Below are positions 30,030-39,575 of a stretch of DNA of 64,000 nt, one piece after another; positions within the stretch are counted from its first letter, which is position 1; each line of letters begins with the position of its first letter. Origin of the DNA: Saprospiraceae bacterium (GTDB lineage: Bacteria > Bacteroidota > Bacteroidia > Chitinophagales > Saprospiraceae); contig JADJJU010000007.1 in the NCBI GenBank assembly GCA_016706365.1, forward strand, positions 234,231-298,230. Direction: 5' to 3'. A program made the position numbers and the translations under genes. The notes under the pieces are model-generated. The model saw nothing but the letters and a program-made list of their open reading frames with translations, did no database searches and was not told where the DNA came from.

Positions 30030-30046
30030 TGCAATGCTGATGCCAT
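30030..30046 (-). promoter_or_regulatory. Candidate sigma-54 promoter of the beta-barrel gene
   Basis: The minus strand reads ATGGCATCAGCATTGCA. GG and GC are separated by exactly 10 bases, as in TGGCAC-N5-TTGCA. It is 50 bases before the ATG at 29980 and lies in a short promoter-only interval. rpoN and an NtrC-type activator are 5-8 kb away. Confidence 0.55.
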
Positions 30047-30129
30047 GTGTATTGGGGTATTTTGTTCCCCATTTTGGGGAAAAAGCGAGACATATTGATT
30101 TATTACCACAGTATCTCCCCAAATAAAAA

Positions 30130-30159
30130 GCCCGGATTGAATATGGATTCAACCCGGGC
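30130..30159 (-). terminator. Intrinsic terminator after the AI-2E family gene
   Basis: On the minus strand GCCCGGGTTGAAT pairs with ATTCAATCCGGGC (one mismatch), followed by TTTTTATTT. It is 19 bases past the stop of the gene at 30178. Confidence 0.8.
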
Positions 30160-30177
30160 CATGTATATGAACTCTTA

Positions 30178-31251
30178 TTATTTTTGAGAATTGGGCAAAT
30201 CTTCCGAGCCCAACATATAACCATATGGTTCCAGAACTTTAATTCTGTCGAAGACAACTTTTGCAATTCCTGCTACAGGTATAGCCATAATCATACCGGG
30301 AAGCCCCCAAATGATACCACCGACTAAAAGTGCCAGGATGGATGCAAATGGATTGACATTCACGCTGGACCCTACAACCTTAGGAGTTATGAAATTATTT
30401 TCCAGGAATTGCGTTACTGTGCAGACTGCAAAAGCACCCACTGCTACCCAGATAGAGTCACTAGTTACTAATGCAAGGCTAATAGGTAACAAACTACCTA
30501 TCATTACACCTACATACGGAATTATATTCAGCACTGCAGTCATGGCCCCCAGCAAAATGGCGTACTTGATTCCCAGAATCATAAATCCTGTCGAATTTAG
30601 CACCGTAACTATGACCATTACTATGCCCATACCTTTTAAATACTGCCGGCCAACCATTGAAACATTCTTAAGTATCTCGATATTCTTCTCATGTCTGGCC
30701 GGCTGAAGTATTCTAATGAATTCCTTGATCTTACGACGGTATAATAAAAAGAAAAACATGAATAAAGGGATCAGGAACAATGCGGCCAATACTGCACCTG
30801 TGGCAGTAAAAAACTGGCCAATACTTGATTGAGCTGACTCCAGAGCTTCCTGGGATTTTTGATTAACCCAAGTATTTTGTTCTTTTCTGCTAACATTGTA
30901 TGTTTGCTCAATATACTTATTGATGGATCGTTTCTTTTTCTCAATAGACTCCTCCATAGCAGGCATATCCTCGCTGAATTGTACGATCTGCCAGGAAAAA
31001 AACATAAATAGCCCTATTCCTGAAAAAACAACGAGGAGTGTTCCTGTTAAAGCACTTAACCATGTAGGTACTTTCCACTGGTCCATCTTTTTGACCAGAC
31101 CCATAACCATAAAAGCCAGGAGTAAAGCGGCAAACAAGGGGACAAAAATTGATTTGCCAAAATAAAGGGCAAGCACAAGCAAGAGACTGAAAATAAGTAC
31201 CCGGTTGGCTTTTCTCAAAAATGTTTGGTCAGTGACTATTTTTGCCGGCAT
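30178..31251 (-). CDS. AI-2E family transporter (TqsA/PerM-like)
   Basis: 357-aa inner-membrane protein with about eight predicted helices: paired N-terminal helices (LIFSLLLVLALYFG, FVPLFAALLLAFMVMG), a third helix, a coiled soluble insert (about 95-160), and a C-terminal set with LLGAMTAVLNIIPYVGVMIGS, the family signature, and FLENNFITPKVVG. Members export small molecules or ions; autoinducer-2 export holds for E. coli TqsA only. Substrate here unknown. It is 51 bases after the coiled-coil lipoprotein gene and probably co-transcribed with it. Such genes recur in Bacteroidota stress clusters. Confidence 0.88.
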   Translation of the reverse strand: MPAKIVTDQTFLRKANRVLIFSLLLVLALYFGKSIFVPLFAALLLAFMVMGLVKKMDQWKVPTWLSALTGTLLVVFSGIGLFMFFSWQIVQFSEDMPAMEESIEKKKRSINKYIEQTYNVSRKEQNTWVNQKSQEALESAQSSIGQFFTATGAVLAALFLIPLFMFFFLLYRRKIKEFIRILQPARHEKNIEILKNVSMVGRQYLKGMGIVMVIVTVLNSTGFMILGIKYAILLGAMTAVLNIIPYVGVMIGSLLPISLALVTSDSIWVAVGAFAVCTVTQFLENNFITPKVVGSSVNVNPFASILALLVGGIIWGLPGMIMAIPVAGIAKVVFDRIKVLEPYGYMLGSEDLPNSQK

Positions 31252-31302
31252 AAGTTAGTTTTTCGTTTGATGAGTGAAAATACAAAAAAGCACATAACAA
31301 TC

Positions 31303-31731
31303 TTAGTTGTCGTCTCGCAGATCCTCGGAAATTCTGTCTAATCTGTCAGCGATGTCCTCTTCGAGTTTCTGCCAGTCACTCGAAGTTGCTTCACCCATTT
31401 TGTCCAGAGCAGTTTTAGGCTATTCTCTTTCCATTTTTAGTTTGTCTCTTCTAACTTCCCATTTAACTTTCTCAGCTTCAGTTCCGTTTTCTATTTTTTG
31501 GTCCAGCTCTGCGATTTTACGATCTAACTCGGTTTCTACACTTCTCATTCTGTCGGATAGTCTGACCCTTCTGGTAAGAGAATCGTCATTTTCTTCTAAG
31601 TACATAGTATGCTCTACTTCTTCTGAGTTTTCTTGTTCATCAGCAGAATTGTTTGCGTCTCCGCATGATATTATTGGAAATGCAAACAGTAGTGATAAAA
31701 GCCACGAAAAATTGGAAATTGATAATTTCAT
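31303..31731 (-). CDS. Coiled-coil lipoprotein (in-frame TAG)
   Basis: Signal peptide with lipobox IISC precedes an acidic linker and a long charged helix (MRSVETELDRKIAELDQKI). Reading stops at TAG (31420-31422) after 103 residues. The same frame continues for 38 further residues with ALDKMGEATSSDWQKLEED and DRLDRISEDLRDD, which look like a natural extension of the helix, to TAA at 31303-31305. So the full protein is probably 142 aa, with the stop being an error or a real truncation. Surface or periplasmic; role unknown. First ATG-started gene of the group that includes the AI-2E gene. Confidence 0.65.
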
Positions 31732-31762
31732 AAGATTATTTTTGAATGAATGAATTTAAATG

Positions 31763-31906
31763 TCAGGCGTTGGATCTGCTTCGGCCCATGATCAGAGTTA
31801 TTAGAAAGACAACAATAGCTATAAGAAAAATCATTTTGCCAAAATATGCTTCTGCGGCTGTAAATTCTCCGAAACTAAAAATAGCTGTAACGGACCAGCG
31901 AATTAT
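31763..31906 (-). CDS. Possible small DUF1328-like membrane protein (no ATG)
   Basis: An open frame of 47 codons reads IIRWSVTAIFSFGEF, then FTAAEAYFGKMIFLIAIVV and FLITLIMGRSRSNA. The start (RWSVT) and the final helix with its GR ending resemble DUF1328/YtjA membrane peptides. Where an ATG is expected the codon is ATA, and the middle is shortened by several residues. It may be a degenerate copy or contain sequencing errors. It ends 32 bases before the lipoprotein gene. Treat as a candidate only. Confidence 0.35.
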   Translation of the reverse strand: MIRWSVTAIFSFGEFTAAEAYFGKMIFLIAIVVFLITLIMGRSRSNA

Positions 31907-31958
31907 GTTTTAAATTTTGAAAAGTGATTTCCTAATGACTCTAATGCTCTATTAAATA

Positions 31959-31976
31959 TGAAAATTTAATGCCTGC
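31959..31976 (-). promoter_or_regulatory. Candidate sigma-54-like promoter of the stress operon
   Basis: The minus strand reads CAGGCATTAAATTTTCAT. GG-N11-C spacing fits -24/-12 but the -12 G is T. Its last 16 bases match the element at 40455-40470 with a single difference. It precedes the DUF1328-like/lipoprotein genes by about 55 bases. The interval 31907-32202 otherwise holds nothing I recognise. Confidence 0.35.
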
Positions 31977-32202
31977 ATAAAACTGCGGTAAGTTTAATAT
32001 ATGTGGGGAAAAGTGTGGAATAAGTGCCCTTGGTTTGGGGAATGGCTTATTGAGATCACAAAGTATCCAACTTACGCAAATATCTAACTACGCTCCAACA
32101 TCTGCATACTAATATTAAATAATCTAAAGTTGGAAGAAACAGTAATGCAAGCAATTACTCAAAAAAAAGCAAAATTTCCCGAGATAATCAGAGAAAATCC
32201 AA

Positions 32203-33657
32203 TCAATTTTCCTGATTCTCCTGAGGTAGCCAAATAGAGAATGTAGTACCGTAGCCAGGGGCAGAATTAACAGATACTGTACCATTTAATGCCTCGATAA
32301 TTGATTTTGTAGCTGATAATCCCAGGCCTACGCCATTTTGTTTTGCAGTGTAATATGCTTCAAAAATTCTGTCGTGCAGATGTGTATCGATTCCCGGCCC
32401 ATTATCAGTAACAGAGATGAGCGTTCCTGATTCTTTTCCATCGGCTTCTATGGTGAGTATTCCGGTATTTGTATCTACTACTTCCAGTCCATTGACAATA
32501 ATATTCAGCAAGGCAATGCAGAGTTTTGCCGGGTCGGTCATCAGTACGATATTATCCTGATGTATTTTAGTGATTAATTTAATGTTTTTCAATGATATTC
32601 TGTCTGCAGCCATGCTGATAGTCTCCTCAAGTAAAGTTTTGAGAGGCGTGGATTTCCATAGTATCTGACTCTGATTACCAGTAGATTGAAGTAGTTCTGT
32701 GACCAGCTGACTGATTCTGTCACTATTCCTTTCTATGATGTCCAGAAAGTATTCCAAATCCTCATTGTTTATTTCTTCTTTCAACTGAGTAGCTGCCATA
32801 TGAATATTATTCAATGGGTTTCTGATTTCATGGCCTAGCATCCGCATGAATCTTCCTGTAGCAGCGAGCTTCTCTGATGCCATGATCTGCTGCTCCATTT
32901 TTTTTCTTTTTGTTATATCACGGAGGATACACCGAAAAAATGAGTTATCAGGATCACCGGGAATCTGGATTTTGGTGCAAGCTATTATGCAGACATATAT
33001 GACACCCATTGAATCTTTGATTTGAATTTCCCATTCAGGAATGGTTTCACCTTTATCAAGTGCTCCCATAAACTGCTCCACATCTGCGGGAGATATGAAA
33101 TAATCTGTAATATGGGTCTTCAACAGTGATTCCTGATCAACATGAAATAGATTCAGGGTCACAGGATTCGCATCAAGTAAATGTCCTTTCACATCGAGCA
33201 GGCAGAGGGCGTCCAGAGAACCGAAGAAAATACTTTTATATTTCTCCTCACTTTCTTGCAATGATTTCAACACAGATGTTCTCTCAAGAGCATATCTGAT
33301 GCTGCGATCGAGTTTGCGTGAATCTATCTCTGACTTTTCCATGTAGTCAGATACACCGAGTTGAAGAGCTTGCTGGTCAATCATGTCATTGCTCTTCCCG
33401 GTCAATAAAATTATAGGTGTTTGTAATTTTAATTTTGATGCCACCTGAAGCAGATCCAAACCAGTTTTAGCTCCCAGTTGGTAATCAAAAAAACAAATAG
33501 AAAATTTTTGATTAGTTAACATTTCAATTGCTTCTGTATAAGTTGAAGCCCAAGTGAGTTCCATGGATTTTCCGGGGATATCCAATAAATATTCAGACAA
33601 AATGAAGTAATCATCTTCATCGTCATCAACTATTAATACAGAAAAATTTTCACTCAT
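32203..33657 (-). CDS. REC-PAS-histidine kinase
   Basis: 484 aa, cytoplasmic. Receiver domain at residues 1-125 (acidic triad DDD near 11-13, phospho-acceptor Asp58 in FFDYQLG), PAS domain about 135-255, then HisKA with the phosphorylatable His276 in GHEIRNPLNN, and an ATPase domain with NIIVNGLE, DNGPGID and GVGLGLS. The N-terminal receiver implies input from another kinase as well as output. Its ATG overlaps the stop of the next kinase by 4 bases (ATGA), so the two are translationally coupled. It is last in the minus-strand series rpoN, activator, kinase, kinase. Confidence 0.92.
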   Translation of the reverse strand: MSENFSVLIVDDDEDDYFILSEYLLDIPGKSMELTWASTYTEAIEMLTNQKFSICFFDYQLGAKTGLDLLQVASKLKLQTPIILLTGKSNDMIDQQALQLGVSDYMEKSEIDSRKLDRSIRYALERTSVLKSLQESEEKYKSIFFGSLDALCLLDVKGHLLDANPVTLNLFHVDQESLLKTHITDYFISPADVEQFMGALDKGETIPEWEIQIKDSMGVIYVCIIACTKIQIPGDPDNSFFRCILRDITKRKKMEQQIMASEKLAATGRFMRMLGHEIRNPLNNIHMAATQLKEEINNEDLEYFLDIIERNSDRISQLVTELLQSTGNQSQILWKSTPLKTLLEETISMAADRISLKNIKLITKIHQDNIVLMTDPAKLCIALLNIIVNGLEVVDTNTGILTIEADGKESGTLISVTDNGPGIDTHLHDRIFEAYYTAKQNGVGLGLSATKSIIEALNGTVSVNSAPGYGTTFSIWLPQENQEN

Positions 33658-35099
33658 ATTTGTTCAATTGGAAGCAAGATCGTAAATGTAGCACCTTTAT
33701 CCAACTCACCCTGAGCTGTCATAGTCCCATTGTGATTTTCAACCACTTTTTTGCAAATAGCCAGTCCAACTCCCGAACCACTATATTCTGATCTGCCATG
33801 CAACCTTTGGAAAATCTGAAATATCTGGTCAGCATATTCCTGTTCAAATCCAATTCCATTATCCTGGAAAACTATTTCTAAATGTGATCCTGAATCTCTC
33901 AGGTTCTCTCTCATAAACTGAGGATCTTCCAGCAAATTGCCTTTAATTTTAACCAGTAAATTGTCTTTTTCGGTAGAGAACTTTAGAGAGTTATCCAGTA
34001 GATTTCTAAATAGTTGGTTTATTTGCATAGGGATTGTATCCATTTCCGGCCAATCCCCTTCAATTTCTATCCTGACACCTTCCGAAGTTTCTTTAATATT
34101 CAAGTCTGTAACTACTGATTCAATTATATTCCTGATATTGGTTTTTTCAAAAACAGCATCTGACCGTGTGGCTCTGGAATAAGAAAGCAATGCATCCAAA
34201 AGCGTACCCATCCATTGAGCGGCTTCTATCATCCTTTCAAGGAACTGAATGCCATTTCCCGTGAGTGAAGGAGCATAGCGATCCTTGAGTAATTTGCCAA
34301 AAGACTGAATCTTACGAAGTGGTGCCTGCAAATCATGAGAGGCCGTGTATGCAAAATCCTCTAATTCCTGATTGGATTTGAGAATTTTCTGGTATAGGGA
34401 CTCTATTTCTGCATTCTTTTTTTTGATCTCAGTGACATCCTTAAGCAAAATAACTCCAATGCTATTCTGACCGGTATTTTCATCCGCCATGCTTGAATAC
34501 ATGCTGCAGCTGTAATACATTCCCTCTATTTCCTGTTCTACATCTTGCCTGGTTACTTCAAACACGTTTTGGATGTAAGTATCCAGGTAAGAAAATTTTC
34601 CACCCTTTATCACTTCCTTGAAATTTTTCCCAAGAATAGTATCCTCAGGAATTCGGATAAAAGCGGGTTTACCTTCAGAGAAAATCACATTAAAGTCCTG
34701 ATCAAACAAGATGATTTCATTGTCAGACAGTGAGCCAGACAATGCTTTATACATCTGGGTCATCCGAATTTCCTGCAGAAACTTATTTTTAACATCTGTG
34801 ATATCATTAATAGATAACACCATTTTCTGACTATCCTTTTCTGCGGAAAGTTTCAACCATGTATTGTTGTTTGAATTGAAGTATTCAGCCGTTTGATTTT
34901 CAATTAACTGAGAAGTAACCGTAGGGTCAAACGCCTCTAAAAGTGATTGCCCAGTAGAAATAGATTGCGAAAGAAGGTTTGCAGCGGATGGATTTGCCAT
35001 GACACATACCCAGCTTTCAGTCTCAGTAGCACCTTCTTTTAATTGATGCTCAAAAAGGACAAGGCCTGTCGGTGCATATTGAAATATTTGATCATGCAT
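33654..35099 (-). CDS. PAS-domain histidine kinase
   Basis: 481 aa with no membrane helix. Two PAS-like sensor regions (about 1-115 and 120-235), a short coiled coil (KKKNAEIESLYQKILKSNQ), HisKA with ASHDLQAPLRKI, and an ATPase domain with NLLDNSLKFS, DNGIGFEQ and GSGVGLAICKKV. The DLQAPLRK H-box type is the Bacteroidota/cyanobacterial phytochrome-like subclass. It starts 14 bases after the NtrC-type activator and overlaps the next kinase by 4 bases. It is a plausible kinase for that activator. Ligand unknown. Confidence 0.92.
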   Translation of the reverse strand: MHDQIFQYAPTGLVLFEHQLKEGATETESWVCVMANPSAANLLSQSISTGQSLLEAFDPTVTSQLIENQTAEYFNSNNNTWLKLSAEKDSQKMVLSINDITDVKNKFLQEIRMTQMYKALSGSLSDNEIILFDQDFNVIFSEGKPAFIRIPEDTILGKNFKEVIKGGKFSYLDTYIQNVFEVTRQDVEQEIEGMYYSCSMYSSMADENTGQNSIGVILLKDVTEIKKKNAEIESLYQKILKSNQELEDFAYTASHDLQAPLRKIQSFGKLLKDRYAPSLTGNGIQFLERMIEAAQWMGTLLDALLSYSRATRSDAVFEKTNIRNIIESVVTDLNIKETSEGVRIEIEGDWPEMDTIPMQINQLFRNLLDNSLKFSTEKDNLLVKIKGNLLEDPQFMRENLRDSGSHLEIVFQDNGIGFEQEYADQIFQIFQRLHGRSEYSGSGVGLAICKKVVENHNGTMTAQGELDKGATFTILLPIEQI

Positions 35100-35112
35100 A
35101 TTCTGAAATCTA

Positions 35113-36609
35113 TCAAGTAATATTGTACAGCTTCAATTTATTGTAAAGAGTTTTGCGATCTATGCCAAGAATGGCAGCTGTCTTACTTTTATTGTATTTA
35201 ACTTGCTGCAATGCTTGCATGATGCGATGATATTCTGCTTTCTGGGCGGCTGTTTTTAAATCTGTATGCTCAGGAATAGGTTGATTGGAAAGTGGAGCCG
35301 GTATATGCTCATCAGATGGCGCAGCTGAAGCGGGTGAAGTTTGCTGCTTTACCTTAACTACCGGTTCTTCATGTTCATCTTCCATCACCAGCCTGCCATG
35401 AAATGCAATTTCAAAAGGTAGAGCCTGTACCTGGACCAGCTGTCCTTCTGTAAGTAAAGTGGCCCTTTTAATGACGTTTTTTAATTCACGTACATTACCA
35501 AACCAGGGATATTGGATTAGTATCTGCTCTACTTCGGAGCTAAAGCCGGAGATTGTCTTTTGCAATTCTTCTGCAGTTTCCTGCAGAAAAAGGCGGGCAA
35601 ATACAAGAATATCTTCTTTTCTGTCTCGTAATGGAGGCAAATCTATGCTGAACTCATTGAAGCGGTGATACAGGTCTTCCCTGAATTTTCCTTTAGCACA
35701 TGCATTAGCCAGTATTTCATTGCTTGCTACTACAATTCTGACATCAATTGGTATTTCCTGTGTACCGCCTATCCGCTTTAGCTTTCTTTCCTGGATTACT
35801 CTGAGCAATGAAACCTGGACGTCATAAGGAAGATTTGCAATTTCATCGAAAAATAATGTGCCTCCATTAGCAAGTTCAAAATGCCCGATTTTGGAAGATA
35901 TAGCCCCTGTAAAGGATCCTTTTTCGTGGCCAAATAACTCAGAGTTTGCCAAATCCCTGGAAATGGCCCCGCAGTCCATAGATACAAAAGGTTTATTTTT
36001 CCTCGGGCTTTTTTCATGAATCATCCTTGCTACGGATTCCTTACCGGCACCACTCTCTCCATAAATCAAAACACTAAAAGATGTAGGAGCTACCAGGTCT
36101 ATCAGCCGGTATAGTTCTTTCGCAGCTGAGCTTTCACCCACTACATAAGTCCCGCCAAAACCACTTTTGTATGCTTTGGATTTACTGGATTTTTTATCTT
36201 CAGAGACTTCATCTGGAATTTCGGGGGCTCTTTTTGACACTTTATCTGAGGAAGATTCAAATGCTTTCCGTATGCTCAGGAGTATCTCATCCGGTACAAT
36301 TGGTTTGGTAATATAGTCCAGTGCCCCCAATTTCATGACATTAACCGCGGTACGTATGTCTGAATATCCGGTCATGACCAAAATAGGAATATGAGAATGT
36401 TTGGAAAGAATTTCTGAAATCACCTGATGACCGTCCATATCGCCCAGCCTGAAATCGCACAATACCACATCAGGCAGAAAATCAGAAACTACCTCAATAC
36501 CAGATTTTCCGGTAAATGCAATTTTAACTTCATAACCCTTGCGCTCTAAAAACCTTTTCAACAATGCGCAAATATCATGATCATCGTCTATTACTAATAT
36601 TTTATTCAT
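35113..36609 (-). CDS. NtrC-family sigma-54-dependent response regulator
   Basis: About 498 aa. Receiver domain 1-118 (Asp52 in LCDFRLG), linker, AAA+ domain with Walker A GESGAGKE (184-191), the sigma-54-contact loop GSFTGA (231-236; Ser replaces the usual second Ala), FFDEIANLP, and a C-terminal Fis-type HTH (NKSKTAAILGIDRKTLYNKL). It activates sigma-54 promoters when phosphorylated. The start MNKILVIDDD at 36609 is one base after the rpoN stop; an upstream ATG would overlap rpoN. A Pro/Ser-rich insert precedes the HTH. This linkage to rpoN and two kinases suggests a dedicated circuit. Confidence 0.93.
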   Translation of the reverse strand: MNKILVIDDDHDICALLKRFLERKGYEVKIAFTGKSGIEVVSDFLPDVVLCDFRLGDMDGHQVISEILSKHSHIPILVMTGYSDIRTAVNVMKLGALDYITKPIVPDEILLSIRKAFESSSDKVSKRAPEIPDEVSEDKKSSKSKAYKSGFGGTYVVGESSAAKELYRLIDLVAPTSFSVLIYGESGAGKESVARMIHEKSPRKNKPFVSMDCGAISRDLANSELFGHEKGSFTGAISSKIGHFELANGGTLFFDEIANLPYDVQVSLLRVIQERKLKRIGGTQEIPIDVRIVVASNEILANACAKGKFREDLYHRFNEFSIDLPPLRDRKEDILVFARLFLQETAEELQKTISGFSSEVEQILIQYPWFGNVRELKNVIKRATLLTEGQLVQVQALPFEIAFHGRLVMEDEHEEPVVKVKQQTSPASAAPSDEHIPAPLSNQPIPEHTDLKTAAQKAEYHRIMQALQQVKYNKSKTAAILGIDRKTLYNKLKLYNIT

Positions 36610-36610
36610 T

Positions 36611-38065
36611 TTACATTTGTCTGTCTTTGGCATTAGCCACTTTTAGGGCATTTCTATATTTACTCACTGTCCTTCTTGCCAGTTTATACCCTTTTGAATG
36701 CAGCAAATTCATAATGTCATTATCAGATAAAGGATTTTCCGGATCTTCGTTCTGAATGATTGCTGCTATGACGGTTCGAATCTCATGAACGTTCACAATA
36801 TCGCCATTTTTCTTTGAAATTCCTTTTTGAAATAAATTTTTCAAAGCTACAATTCCAAAATCCGTCAGTGCATATTTGCTACTTGTAACCCTTGATATAG
36901 TCGATACATCCAACCCTGTGGCAGCCGCTATGTCTTTCAGAATCATAGGTTTAATCTGATTCTTATCTCCACTATTGAAAAATTCAGGCTGATGATCCAA
37001 TATAGCGTTGATGGTTCTGCGCATAGTGTCTTCGCGTTGCTGAATCATTTCCAAAAACCATAATGCTGAATCCAATTTTGAATTGATATATTGATTTTCT
37101 TTGGATTTGACTTTCTCAGCTTTTAGCTGTTCTAATTTTGCCTGCATCTCGGGATTGATGCGAAGTATTTGCTTGTCATTCTTAAGAATATCTGCTATAA
37201 ATGTCCCCGATTCATTCCTCTCGACCACATAGTCGGGGATGATATTTTGATTTTTTTGCTCGGTGATGCTTGCCTTTCCCACTGGAAAAGGATTAAGGTG
37301 CTTGATGAGCCTGACAGCTGCTAAATATTCAGATTCAGAGCAGTCCAGTTTTTCAGGCCAGTTGGCATTTTTATTATTCGCCCACTCTTCCAGATATTGC
37401 GCCACTATAATTAGAGCAGTCTGAATACCGGGTGTCTGAAAAGGAAGACATTCCAGCTGCAATGTCATACATGATTGTAAATCATATGCTGCAATCCCGG
37501 CAGGTTCAAGTGATCTGACAACCTCCAGTGCATCATCACATTCTTCCTCACTGAATATCGTTTGCTGGCTAAAGGAAATTTCGTCACAAAGATCCTCTAT
37601 GTGAATTCTGAGGTAACCGTCATCAGAAAGGCTCTCGATGATAAAATTGCATATTACTTTCTCTTTTTCAGTTAGAAAGATCATCCCGAGCTGAGATTTT
37701 AGCTGATTTCTGAAATCATCCGGTTCCGTGATTTCCTGGTTGAAATCTTGTATTTCAGGTATATCTGAATGTTGATGTGATTCGAAATCAGCAGAATTAT
37801 CATCCTGCAGATACGTTTCGATCATCTCTATCCTATCCTGAGGCTCCAGTTCACTTTCTGAGTCATTTATCGTTTCCGGTTCTGTTGCTTCCGGTAAAGT
37901 TTCATCTTGTCTTTCTACCAGGAGAGCAGGGTTGTCAGAAATTTCATCCATTATTCTTTGATCCAGCTCGATGGCATTTAATTGCATGAAATTCATCATC
38001 TGAATCTGTTGGGTCGAAAGATTCAGTGACTGCCTCGCACTCGTATTCAGTTTTTGTCGTAACAT
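36611..38065 (-). CDS. rpoN: RNA polymerase sigma-54 factor
   Basis: About 484 aa. Region I is glutamine-rich and starts LRQKLNTSARQSLNLSTQQIQMMNF, normal for RpoN (shown here only in part). An acidic region II follows (about 55-120), then core-binding region III, the HTH around DVSTISRVTSSKYALT, and the RpoN box ARRTVSKYR near the C-terminus, which reads the -24 element. The ATG at 38065 is preferred over 38083. The NtrC-type gene starts one base after the stop. Boxes resembling TAnnTTTG at 38071-38088 (minus) could drive it. Likely the only sigma-54 in the genome, though this cannot be verified here. Confidence 0.95.
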   Translation of the reverse strand: MLRQKLNTSARQSLNLSTQQIQMMNFMQLNAIELDQRIMDEISDNPALLVERQDETLPEATEPETINDSESELEPQDRIEMIETYLQDDNSADFESHQHSDIPEIQDFNQEITEPDDFRNQLKSQLGMIFLTEKEKVICNFIIESLSDDGYLRIHIEDLCDEISFSQQTIFSEEECDDALEVVRSLEPAGIAAYDLQSCMTLQLECLPFQTPGIQTALIIVAQYLEEWANNKNANWPEKLDCSESEYLAAVRLIKHLNPFPVGKASITEQKNQNIIPDYVVERNESGTFIADILKNDKQILRINPEMQAKLEQLKAEKVKSKENQYINSKLDSALWFLEMIQQREDTMRRTINAILDHQPEFFNSGDKNQIKPMILKDIAAATGLDVSTISRVTSSKYALTDFGIVALKNLFQKGISKKNGDIVNVHEIRTVIAAIIQNEDPENPLSDNDIMNLLHSKGYKLARRTVSKYRNALKVANAKDRQM

Positions 38066-38162
38066 TACCACAAAATTAATCAAAAATAACTGAGCTGTAA
38101 TTTCATCCTCTTTGTTTCGTCTGCAGATATCAAATTAAAAGGATGAAACCTCATTTAAATAT

Positions 38163-39566
38163 ATGTCAAAACCAGTGCCATGGCTTCTTGTTGCGTTTAT
38201 TATCCCTATGGTACTTTTAATTGCCATTGGTGTTTTCAGTTATTATTCAAATTCCCGGCTCAATCAGGCTTTTGATCAATCAGATCATACCCAGGAAGTT
38301 ATTCTGCAAGCTGAGAAAATTATATCTACCTTAAAAGATATTGAATCCGGAGTGCGCGGATATATTTATATCAAAGATTCTACATTTTTGGAGCCTTACA
38401 CTTCAGGTAGAAAGGCAATCATCAATGAATTGCGAATACTGGATTCATTGGTTACACCTACTGCTCCTCAGCAAGCCGGTATAGTAAAGATAAACAGTCT
38501 GGCATTTACTAAAATCGCCGCTCTTGACTCTGTTCTACAAATTGTAAAAACCAGAGATGACTCTGATAGTTTGAAGGTTATAGAATTAATGAGAAATGGC
38601 AAATTGATCATGGACGAGACAAGAAAAATGATCACCGGTTTAATTATTGAGGAGAAGAACTTACAAAATGATCTGAATGATACGAAAATCCACTATTCAT
38701 CCCGGGTAAGATTAGCGCAGTGGGTTTTAATTATTTTTGGTATTATATTTTTTGCTCTCACATATTGGCGGATGGTAGTAGAGTGGCAGCAAAAGGTAAA
38801 GTATGAAAGAAAACTCGAGCAACAAGTAATTGATTTGGAGGTTCAGAACAAGCAGTTGGAGGATTTCAGTTTTGTACTGTCTCATCATCTTCAGGAGCCG
38901 CTCAGGAAGCTAGGGACATTCACAGATAAATTGCAATTGAACCATTCTGATGACATAAATGAGGAGATGTCATATATGCTGAGAAGAATTGGATTGTTTT
39001 CTACTCAGATAAGTAAATTGGTAGAAGGAATTCATACTATAGCGAATTTGCAAAAGCAGCATCAGGATTTATGGAAGTCTTTTTCGCTGGAATCTGTTTT
39101 TGAAGAAGTGCTAAGAGCATATGATGAAAAAATAAAATCAAAATCAGCCGTTATTGATATTGATAGCAATTTACCAATGTTGAAAGGTAATTTTCAACAG
39201 CTGGTTTTGTTGTTTAAACAACTTTTGGATAATAGTCTTACATTTGTGAACCCGGATAAAATGCCTTATATAAAAGTCAGAGTATCTCAGGTAAAAGGCA
39301 ATGAAATAGCAGGATTAGCTGAGATAAAACAAAATGTTGAGTACCTGAATATTTCGCTTGCTGACAACGGTATTGGCTTTTCATCTGATTTCACTGATAA
39401 AGTTTTTGAAATCTTTCAAAAGCTGGAGCAAAACGAAGAAGATGAAGGATTGGGCTTAGGTTTGGCAATATGCAAGAAAATAGTGCTGAATCACGATGGT
39501 GAAATTGTGGCTGAAAGCCAAACCGGTAAAGGGACAATAATTAAAATATTTATACCAATATTATAG
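38163..39566 (+). CDS. CHASE3-domain membrane histidine kinase
   Basis: 467 aa. An N-terminal membrane helix (LLVAFIIPMVLLIAIGVFSY), a periplasmic CHASE3 domain (about 35-175, with IESGVRGYIYIKDSTFLEPY), a second helix (WVLIIFGIIFFALTY), a coiled linker, and a kinase core with LSHHLQEPLRKL and an ATPase domain (LLDNSLTF, DNGIGFSS, GLGLGLAICKKI). The H-box has two His residues. It is transcribed divergently from rpoN and followed after 9 bases by a single-domain response regulator. CHASE3 senses unknown extracellular cues. Confidence 0.92.
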   Translation: MSKPVPWLLVAFIIPMVLLIAIGVFSYYSNSRLNQAFDQSDHTQEVILQAEKIISTLKDIESGVRGYIYIKDSTFLEPYTSGRKAIINELRILDSLVTPTAPQQAGIVKINSLAFTKIAALDSVLQIVKTRDDSDSLKVIELMRNGKLIMDETRKMITGLIIEEKNLQNDLNDTKIHYSSRVRLAQWVLIIFGIIFFALTYWRMVVEWQQKVKYERKLEQQVIDLEVQNKQLEDFSFVLSHHLQEPLRKLGTFTDKLQLNHSDDINEEMSYMLRRIGLFSTQISKLVEGIHTIANLQKQHQDLWKSFSLESVFEEVLRAYDEKIKSKSAVIDIDSNLPMLKGNFQQLVLLFKQLLDNSLTFVNPDKMPYIKVRVSQVKGNEIAGLAEIKQNVEYLNISLADNGIGFSSDFTDKVFEIFQKLEQNEEDEGLGLGLAICKKIVLNHDGEIVAESQTGKGTIIKIFIPIL

Positions 39567-39575
39567 TACAACTAT

